From NCBI GenBank assembly GCA_013696595.1, contig JACCYG010000307.1:1-5337 (forward strand): DNA of 5,337 nt, read 5' to 3'. Positions 1 to 4,540 of the stretch are shown here, in pieces. The notes beneath the pieces are model-generated. The model saw only the letters and a list, made by a program, of their open reading frames with translations, was not told the DNA's origin and made no database searches. This stretch comes from Actinomycetota bacterium. Its GTDB lineage: Bacteria; Actinomycetota; Thermoleophilia; Gaiellales; Gaiellaceae. Every line of letters starts with the position of its first letter. Positions within the stretch are counted from its first letter, which is position 1. The position numbers and the translations under genes are program-made.

Positions 1-9
1 CCGAGATCG

Positions 10-1572
10 TCACGCGACAACCACGCCTGCGCCGCCTCGACGCGGGTCGCCCGCGGCCTGGAGCGCACCGGACTGGAGGAGTGCGACGGCGGACACACCC
101 CCGAAGTAGAGGTTTCGCTCGCGCCAAGAAAATGCGTCGTAGCCGCGCTCCGAGAGCGCACCGGCCAGAGCCGGGTCGAAGCCTCCCTCAAGATGCAGGC
201 GCCCGTCGTCGAGGTGGATTCGCGGGGCCGCTATCGCTTCGTCGACGCTCATCCCATGGCGAACGACGTCGACGACGATCTGGAGGATCGCCGCCCGCAG
301 GCGAATCGACCCCGCGCTGCCGACGACGAGGCGCGGACGCCCCTGCTCGAGGACGAGCGAGGGCGCCATCATGCTCGTGAGGCGGCGGCCCGGAACCGCT
401 CGCCCGTCCGGGTTCAGATCCTCCTCGCCGAGCATGTTGTTGAGCTGGACTCCGGTACCGGAGACGACGACCCCGGACCCGCAGCCGAGCGAAGCGGAGA
501 GCGACGCCGCGTTCCCTGCGGCGTCCACCACGCTCACGTGAGTCGTCGACGGAGCGCCGGCCGGCTCGGCGACAGCGTCCCGGACGGCAGCCCGGATCTT
601 CGCGGCCGCTTCGCGAATACGCGTTTCGGACAGGAGACGCCCGGAGAGGCCGCCGCGGTAGAGGTCGCCGGCGAAGCTACCGGCCCGCGCACGTGTCGCC
701 TCGCGCATCGCCTCGGCGAGCGAGCTGATCGCTTCCGGGGTGCCGAACGCCCCGGACTCACCCGCGACGTCGAGAACGCGGAGCGCGAACGCGATGAGGA
801 CCCCGCCCGACGAGGGCGGCGGATTGGAGACGAACTCGCGGCCGCGGTACGCGGCGCGGACGGGCGTCCTGCGGATCACCCGGTAGGCGGCGAGATCCTC
901 GTCCGTCACCCGTCCGCCATCTGCACGGAGCGCCTCGCTGATTTGCCGACCGAGCTCTCCTTCGTAGAACGCGCGCTCTCCCTCGGCTGCGAGAACCTCG
1001 AGCGTCGTCCCCAGGTCGCCGGTGGGAATAACGTCGCCGGCGCCGAGGCCGCGGTCCTCCCCGTAGATCCGCCGCGCCTCGGCCCCGTAGCGAAGGACGG
1101 GGTCGAGGATGGCGTGGAGGACGGCCTGGGACTCGTTCAGCCGGACGCCCTTGCGCGCGGTCTCGAGCGCGGGCGCGAAGAGCTCGGCCCACGGAAGCTT
1201 CGCGTAGAGCCGGTGCGCCTCTGCGAGGCCCGCCACGGTGCCCGGGACTGCGACGGAGGCCGCACCGACGCGAAACGTCTGCAGCGCCTCCACGTCGAAG
1301 GCGACGTCGACCGCCTCCATCTCTCCGCCCTCACCGGCGGCGAGGCCCCGGCCCGGGACGGTTACGAAGAAGTCGAGCACCCGGTCGCTTCGGTCGCGGG
1401 CGCGGTGGACGAGCATGAACCCGCCGCCTCCGGGGCCGGTCAGCGGGCTCTCGGCGACCCAGGACACGACCGCGGCCGCGATACAGGCGTCCACGGCGTT
1501 TCCGCCCGCGGCGAGAATCCTCGCGCCGGCCTCGGCCGTGAGCGGATGACCCGCTGCGACCGCTCCCTTCAT
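10..1572 (-). CDS. ggt: Gamma-glutamyltransferase family protein (Ntn hydrolase)
   Basis: This 520-residue protein is a complete gamma-glutamyltransferase, an enzyme family that moves or hydrolyses the gamma-glutamyl group of glutathione and related amides. The N-terminal AAGHPLTAEAGARIL and GGNAVDACIAAA stretches are family hallmarks, followed by SPLTGPGGGGFML (42-54). The TTHVSVVD motif at 343-350 places the autoprocessing nucleophile at Thr343, so the proenzyme should split into chains of about 342 and 178 residues. LNNM (377-380), LTSMMAP (398-404), GSAGS (418-422) and a C-terminal GDPRRGGAG complete the active-site and fold signatures. There is no signal peptide, so it is probably cytoplasmic, unlike the exported Escherichia coli enzyme. 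The segment between NN (378-379) and LTSM is about ten residues shorter than my recollection of the E. coli sequence, suggesting no lid loop. The ATG at 1572 is the natural family start but has no Shine-Dalgarno sequence. The substrate is unproven; an acylase role is possible. Confidence 0.93.
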   Translation of the reverse strand: MKGAVAAGHPLTAEAGARILAAGGNAVDACIAAAVVSWVAESPLTGPGGGGFMLVHRARDRSDRVLDFFVTVPGRGLAAGEGGEMEAVDVAFDVEALQTFRVGAASVAVPGTVAGLAEAHRLYAKLPWAELFAPALETARKGVRLNESQAVLHAILDPVLRYGAEARRIYGEDRGLGAGDVIPTGDLGTTLEVLAAEGERAFYEGELGRQISEALRADGGRVTDEDLAAYRVIRRTPVRAAYRGREFVSNPPPSSGGVLIAFALRVLDVAGESGAFGTPEAISSLAEAMREATRARAGSFAGDLYRGGLSGRLLSETRIREAAAKIRAAVRDAVAEPAGAPSTTHVSVVDAAGNAASLSASLGCGSGVVVSGTGVQLNNMLGEEDLNPDGRAVPGRRLTSMMAPSLVLEQGRPRLVVGSAGSIRLRAAILQIVVDVVRHGMSVDEAIAAPRIHLDDGRLHLEGGFDPALAGALSERGYDAFSWRERNLYFGGVSAVALLQSGALQAAGDPRRGGAGVVVA

Positions 1573-1578
1573 GCCGTT

Positions 1579-1584
1579 ACTGTA
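1579..1584 (-). promoter_or_regulatory. Candidate leaderless -10 element of ggt
   Basis: The minus strand reads TACAGT (a TANNNT hexamer, four of six matches to TATAAT), then AACGGC, then the ggt ATG. A 6-nt spacer puts the expected transcription start on or next to the A of ATG. This is the geometry of leaderless genes, which are common in Actinobacteria and Deinococcus. The lack of any purine-rich Shine-Dalgarno sequence upstream of this ATG agrees with it. No convincing -35 box is visible in the GC-rich DNA upstream. The evidence is a short motif plus spacing, so it stays tentative. Confidence 0.35.
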
Positions 1585-1589
1585 GGCGC

Positions 1590-1603
1590 CCGGGCTTGCC
1601 CGG
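1590..1603. repeat. GC-only inverted repeat between ftsZ and ggt
   Basis: CCGGGC-TT-GCCCGG is a perfect 6-bp dyad in the 57-bp ftsZ-ggt gap. In RNA it would form a short stem of five to six G-C pairs. No T tract follows on the minus strand (the next bases are GCGCC), so it does not look like a classical intrinsic terminator. It could partly attenuate read-through from ftsZ into ggt, stabilise the 3' end of the message, or simply reflect local GC content. Confidence 0.3.
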
Positions 1604-1629
1604 CCCGTGGACGACGCAAAGCCCCGGCC

Positions 1630-2886
1630 TTAGGACTGAAGAAAGCTCGGCGGCTCGAGCGTGTCGCCGCCCGCGGATGAGATACGCGGCCGCGGTCCGC
1701 TGCCGATCCCCGTCGCGATCACGGTCACCCAGACCTGCCCTGCAAGGCGCTCGTCGATCGTCGCGCCGAAGATGATGTTCGTCTCCTCGGTTGCGGCCTT
1801 GCGGATCACCTCGGCGGCCTCGTTCACCTCGAGGAGGGTCAGATCCTCGCCGCCGGCGATGGAAAGGAGGATCCCGCTCGCCCCGGTGATCTCCGTGTCG
1901 ATGAGCGGAGAGCGAAGCGCGCGCTCGGCGGACTCGCGGCCGCGGCTCTCGCCCGTCGCGAAGCCGATCCCCATGAGAGCCGACCCGGCGTCGCTCATGA
2001 TCGTGCGCACGTCCGCGAAGTCGAGGTTGATGAGACCCGGCGTCGTGATGAGGTCGCAAATCCCCTGGACGCCCTGGCGCAGGACGTCGTCGGCGACGCG
2101 GAAGGCCTCGATCATCGAGGTGGAGTGGTCGAGGACCTCGAGCAGGCGGTCGTTCGGGATCACGATCACCGTGTCGCAGATCGCCCGAAGCTGCTCGATG
2201 CCCTGGTCGGCCTGCCCGCGGCGGCGCGTGCCCTCGAACCGGAACGGGAGCGTGACGATCCCGACCGTAAGTGCGCCCAGCTCGCGCGCGATTCGCGCGA
2301 CCACCGGCGCAGCGCCCGAACCGGTGCCGCCCCCTTCCCCCGCCGTCACGAAGACCATGTCGGACCCGCGGAGAACGTGCTTCAGCTGGTCGTAGGCCTC
2401 CTCGGCCGCCTGACGGCCGACCTCGGGATCGGCCCCCGAGCCTAGTCCCTGCGTCAGCTCGCGGCCGATGTGGAGCTTGATCGGCGCGTCGCTGGAGCGG
2501 AGCTGCTGGATGTCCGTGTTCACGCCGATGAACTCGACCTGGGAAATCCCCGCCTCGATCATCCGGTCGACCGCGTTCAACCCGCCGCCGCCGACGCCGA
2601 CGACGCGAATGACTGCGAGGTACGTGGCCGACTCGGAATGCGGCGTGCGGTGAACGCGGGGCTCGGTCCAGCGAGCGGCCGGCGGAAGCGGGCGCGCCCC
2701 GTGGTCCGTCTCGACGGCCGGCTCGTCCGCCGCAGCCACCGGCCCCGCGTGCTCCGCGGTTGGCGCTTCTCCGGTCGCGCTCGCCTGCTCCTCTTTCTCC
2801 GCCTGCCGCTGTGCCGCCTCGGTCGCCCGGAAGAGCTCGGCGAGGGGGCCTTCACGCATGCTCGCGCGCGCGCGTTTTCGCGCCAT
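1630..2886 (-). CDS. ftsZ: Cell division protein FtsZ with long N-terminal extension
   Basis: FtsZ is the tubulin-like GTPase that polymerises at midcell into the Z ring. This 418-residue protein begins its core at YLAVIRVVGVGGGG (89-102). It has NTD (123-125), the tubulin signature GEGGGTGSG (183-191), IPNDRLL (243-249), and the synergy (T7) loop NLDFADVRTIM (287-297) with the catalytic aspartates Asp289 and Asp292. The core looks fully competent, and the Glu in the tubulin signature matches actinobacterial FtsZ. The tails are unusual. About 88 residues precede the core, beginning basic (MARKRARASM), then a likely helix rich in Glu, Gln and Ala, then Pro/Ala-rich disorder. The C-terminal linker is only about 12-15 residues before LEPPSFLQS, a recognisable C-terminal binding peptide. 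The ATG at 2886 is chosen because a perfect Shine-Dalgarno sequence precedes it. That start overlaps the end of parA by 35 bp, implying translational coupling. It may be the only FtsZ of the cell or a second copy. Confidence 0.96.
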   Translation of the reverse strand: MARKRARASMREGPLAELFRATEAAQRQAEKEEQASATGEAPTAEHAGPVAAADEPAVETDHGARPLPPAARWTEPRVHRTPHSESATYLAVIRVVGVGGGGLNAVDRMIEAGISQVEFIGVNTDIQQLRSSDAPIKLHIGRELTQGLGSGADPEVGRQAAEEAYDQLKHVLRGSDMVFVTAGEGGGTGSGAAPVVARIARELGALTVGIVTLPFRFEGTRRRGQADQGIEQLRAICDTVIVIPNDRLLEVLDHSTSMIEAFRVADDVLRQGVQGICDLITTPGLINLDFADVRTIMSDAGSALMGIGFATGESRGRESAERALRSPLIDTEITGASGILLSIAGGEDLTLLEVNEAAEVIRKAATEETNIIFGATIDERLAGQVWVTVIATGIGSGPRPRISSAGGDTLEPPSFLQS

Positions 2887-3691
2887 TGAGCACCTCCTTG
2901 GCGAGGTCGCGGTAGGCCTCGGCGGCCTGGCCAGACGGTTCGTACTTGAGCACCGAGCTTCCCTGGACGGGCGCTTCGGCGTAACGGATCGTCTTGCGGA
3001 TCCGCGTATCGAAGACGAGGTCGCCGAAGTTCTCCTTCAGCATGTCGATGGCCTCGCGGCTGTGCAGCGTGCGCGAGTCGAACATGGTCGGCAGGATCCC
3101 CCGGATCTCGACCGACGGGTTCAGGTTCTCGCGGATCATCGACAGCGTGCCCTCGAGCTGAACGAGACCGCGGAGCGAGAGGTACTCGCACTGGACCGGC
3201 ACGATCACGTAGTCGGCGGCCGTGAGCGCGTTGATCGTGAGGAGCCCGAGCGACGGCGGCGTGTCGATCAGGATGTAGTCGTAGCTCGAGCGGACGGGCA
3301 AAAGCGCCTTCTGGAGCGCGCGCTCGCGCCCGATCATGCTCGAGAGCGCGAGCTCGGCGCCGGCGAGATCGATCGACGAGACGGCGATGTCGACCTCGGC
3401 GCGCTGGATCACGTCCTGGAGAGGAACCGAGTGGACGAGCACGTCGAACATCGAGCGCTCGACGTTGTCGGGGTTCATCCCCTGGCTCATCGTCAGGTTG
3501 CCCTGCGGGTCGAGATCGACTGCGAGCACGTTGTGGCCCATCTCCGTGAAGGCCACGGCGAGGTTCAACGTAGTGGTGGTTTTCGCGACGCCGCCCTTCT
3601 GGTTGGCGAATGCGATGACCTGCCCCAAAGTCGCTCCCTGAGAGTCCGACCCTTTTCGGGCCGTGCGCACGAAGTTGCTGAAAAGGCTCAC
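2852..3691 (-). CDS. parA: ParA/Soj-family ATPase
   Basis: ParA-family ATPases bind ATP, dimerise on DNA, and position chromosomes, plasmids or protein assemblies. With the GTG start at 3691 the protein has 279 residues. The deviant Walker A motif KGGVAKTT lies at 32-39 (Lys32 is the signature lysine). The A' motif VDLDPQGN is at 58-65, and the Walker B region LIDTPPS at 141-147. The remaining sequence (NALTAADYVIVPVQCEYLSLRG and TMFDSRTLHSREA) is typical of ParA/Soj rather than MinD. No C-terminal amphipathic membrane helix like that of MinD is apparent. A TTG upstream at 3748 would add 19 residues, but the GTG has AAAGGAAGG seven bases before it and lies directly before MSLFSNF. No parB gene or parS-like palindrome is visible. 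The immediate partner gene is ftsZ, overlapping by 35 bp. A role in division-site placement, as for MipZ or PomZ, is therefore plausible but inferred. Confidence 0.92.
   Translation of the reverse strand: MSLFSNFVRTARKGSDSQGATLGQVIAFANQKGGVAKTTTTLNLAVAFTEMGHNVLAVDLDPQGNLTMSQGMNPDNVERSMFDVLVHSVPLQDVIQRAEVDIAVSSIDLAGAELALSSMIGRERALQKALLPVRSSYDYILIDTPPSLGLLTINALTAADYVIVPVQCEYLSLRGLVQLEGTLSMIRENLNPSVEIRGILPTMFDSRTLHSREAIDMLKENFGDLVFDTRIRKTIRYAEAPVQGSSVLKYEPSGQAAEAYRDLAKEVLNGAKTRAREHA
2891..2899 (-). promoter_or_regulatory. Perfect ribosome binding site for ftsZ inside parA
   Basis: The minus strand reads AAGGAGGTG, complementary to nine consecutive bases of the usual 16S anti-Shine-Dalgarno tail, followed by CTCA and the ATG at 2886. 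The spacing from GGAGG to ATG is 6 nt. The site lies within the last codons of parA. It decides the ftsZ start in favour of the long form over the internal ATG at 2859, and it suggests strong independent initiation on the shared message. Confidence 0.85.
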
Positions 3692-3699
3692 TGAGCCTT
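3683..3699. promoter_or_regulatory. Perfect inverted repeat centred on the parA start codon
   Basis: On the minus strand the sequence is AAGGCTCA-G-TGAGCCTT, an 8-bp perfect dyad around one base. The central bases are the GTG start codon of parA, and the left arm overlaps the 3' end of the AAAGGAAGG ribosome binding site (3696-3704). As RNA it can fold into a 7-bp hairpin with an AGU loop, hiding part of the ribosome binding site and exposing or trapping the initiation codon. As DNA it could be an operator for a dimeric regulator, including ParA itself. The dyad is seen directly; its function is inferred. Confidence 0.5.
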
Positions 3700-3742
3700 C
3701 CTTTCGTTTGAGGCTAGCACAATCCTCCCGCGCTTCAGATTG

Positions 3743-3755
3743 CCGCAAATTGCGG
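3743..3755. repeat. 13-bp palindrome upstream of parA
   Basis: CCGCAA-A-TTGCGG is a perfect 6-bp dyad around one base. It sits between the terminator of the DUF4383 gene and the parA start, about 50 bp before the GTG. That is where an operator or the -35 region of a parA promoter would be expected. It includes TTGCGG, a partial match to TTGACA. No strong -10 box was found at the right distance, although GATTGT or TAGCCT further down are weak candidates. It does not match the parS consensus. Confidence 0.35.
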
Positions 3756-3789
3756 AAAAAGAAAAGGGCGGGAGCAAATCCCGCCCTTT
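3756..3789 (-). terminator. Intrinsic terminator after the DUF4383 gene
   Basis: An 11-bp perfect stem (3779-3789 paired with 3763-3773) encloses a 5-nt loop and contains seven consecutive G-C pairs flanked by A-T pairs. On the minus strand it runs directly into TTTTCTTTTT (3765-3756), a classical U tract. It begins 22 bp after the stop codon at 3812, so it ends the DUF4383 transcript and insulates parA-ftsZ. In the plus direction only TTT follows, so it is mainly a minus-strand terminator. Confidence 0.93.
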
Positions 3790-3811
3790 CTCGACGATCG
3801 AATTGCGACGG

Positions 3812-4267
3812 CTACGTCGCCATCGCGCGGTCTGCAGCCACCCTTCGGCTGAGCAGGAAACCAACTCCGATCATCGCGACGCCGAGGACGAAATGGAGCC
3901 AATGCGAGGCGTTGTTCAAGCCGATGAAGTTCGCAGAGCTCGACTCGTCGATGATGAGGCCGTACAGCCAGAGCGCGAGGTAGATCGCGCCGCCCCAGAC
4001 GAAGTAGTTCTTCGATGCTGCCCAGCTCGACATGGCCGCGAGCCCGGCGACGCCGTACAAGAGATGGACGACGTTCTCGAGGATGTTTATCCCGATGATG
4101 CCGAGCAACTTCGCGCCGACGCCGTCGAAGACCGTCAGCTTGTCGTAATCGGAAGTGATCCCGGGAACGAACCCGAGAACTCCGACCGCGAGGAAGATGA
4201 TCCCGAACAGCAGCGCAGCGCGCTGGATGTCGGCCTTCTCCCTTACCCCTCCACCTTCTCTCCTCAT
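3812..4267 (-). CDS. DUF4383 domain-containing four-helix membrane protein
   Basis: This 151-residue integral membrane protein matches the DUF4383 family, which is frequent in Actinobacteria and has no established biochemical function. Four hydrophobic helices are visible at about 15-37, 53-79, 88-106 and 121-140. Family-like polar residues are embedded in them: N-x6-H-L-L-x-G (Asn61, His68, Gly72), with Glu64 between, and N-x2-H-x2-H (Asn119, His122, His125). The short cytoplasmic N-terminus is charged (MRREGGGVREKAD). The ATG at 4267 is chosen because GGGAGGT lies 4-5 nt upstream. A TTG at 4315 would add 16 polar residues but has no ribosome binding site. It is followed by a strong terminator and preceded by a 102-bp gap, so it could have its own promoter or be the last gene of the transcript coming from the right. 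Confidence 0.88.
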   Translation of the reverse strand: MRREGGGVREKADIQRAALLFGIIFLAVGVLGFVPGITSDYDKLTVFDGVGAKLLGIIGINILENVVHLLYGVAGLAAMSSWAASKNYFVWGGAIYLALWLYGLIIDESSSANFIGLNNASHWLHFVLGVAMIGVGFLLSRRVAADRAMAT

Positions 4268-4270
4268 GGA

Positions 4271-4277
4271 ACCTCCC
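4271..4277 (-). promoter_or_regulatory. Ribosome binding site deciding the DUF4383 start
   Basis: The minus strand reads GGGAGGT, then TCC, then ATG at 4267. GGAGG is 4 nt from the start codon, slightly close but well matched. It fixes the start at this ATG rather than the upstream in-frame TTG at 4315. Confidence 0.75.
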
Positions 4278-4282
4278 GTTGG

Positions 4283-4324
4283 ATTATCTGGCCGGTATTC
4301 GTCAGGCGAGGCCAAACGGTTCCC
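4283..4324 (-). promoter_or_regulatory. Weak promoter candidates before the DUF4383 gene
   Basis: The 102-bp gap between the small membrane gene and the DUF4383 gene holds two possible signals on the minus strand. One is GATAAT (4288-4283), a five-of-six match to the -10 consensus, but it lacks a -35 box and would give a leader of only about nine bases. The other is GGGAAC (4324-4319), like the -35 element of ECF sigma factor promoters, followed 17 nt later by CGAA, a poor -10 partner. Neither is convincing alone. No terminator was seen in this gap, so read-through from the upstream genes is also possible. Confidence 0.2.
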
Positions 4325-4369
4325 CCCGCCCTCGCAAACGAAACGATCTCTCTGTTGGCTGGAAACGCC

Positions 4370-4540
4370 CTAGCGTGCCCGGCAATTCCGCCGATACACA
4401 ATCCCCGCCACGGCCACTCCGATCGCCGCGACAACGAGCGACTGCCAGGTACGGGTGAAGATCGGGAAGAGAATTCCGAGTGCGATCGCGAGCTGAAGCG
4501 CACGACACCGTCGGAGCCGCGCGAGCTCGTTCCGGGTCAT
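4370..4540 (-). CDS. Small two-helix membrane protein, 56 aa
   Basis: I do not recognise this 56-residue protein. It has a basic N-terminus (MTRNELARLRRCR), a hydrophobic helix LQLAIALGILFPIFT (about 16-30), a short polar turn TRTWQ, a second helix LVVAAIGVAVAGIVY (about 35-49), and a basic tail RRNCRAR. This is a helical hairpin with both ends expected on the cytoplasmic side. Its ATG overlaps the TGA of the upstream gene in an ATGA tetranucleotide (4537-4540), the usual sign of translational coupling. No good Shine-Dalgarno sequence is seen, which fits reinitiation. The same frame stays open far upstream, but there it is only Arg/Pro/Gly-rich shadow sequence. The abrupt change to a hydrophobic composition at the ATGA is the main evidence that the gene is real. 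It may anchor or accompany the upstream product. Confidence 0.65.
   Translation of the reverse strand: MTRNELARLRRCRALQLAIALGILFPIFTRTWQSLVVAAIGVAVAGIVYRRNCRAR

Noticed and set aside
193..1680. A 495-codon open frame on the plus strand opposite ggt.
   Set aside because: It is exactly antisense to a clear gamma-glutamyltransferase. Its product is Arg/Asp/Glu-rich low-complexity sequence with no recognisable domain, a typical high-GC shadow frame.
2857..2859. Alternative internal ATG start for ftsZ, giving only an 8-bp overlap with parA.
   Set aside because: The ATG at 2886 has a perfect nine-base Shine-Dalgarno sequence at ideal spacing, whereas the internal ATG has no comparable site.
3746..3748. 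TTG start for parA, giving 298 residues.
   Set aside because: It lies directly beside the preceding terminator's U tract, inside a palindrome, with no ribosome binding site. The GTG at 3691 has AAAGGAAGG at seven bases.
3683..3755. The two palindromes near parA as parS centromere sites.
   Set aside because: Neither resembles the conserved parS palindrome TGTTTCACGTGAAACA, and no parB gene is in the window.
4313..4315. TTG start for the DUF4383 protein, giving 167 residues.
   Set aside because: No ribosome binding site precedes it, and the ATG at 4267 has GGGAGGT immediately upstream.
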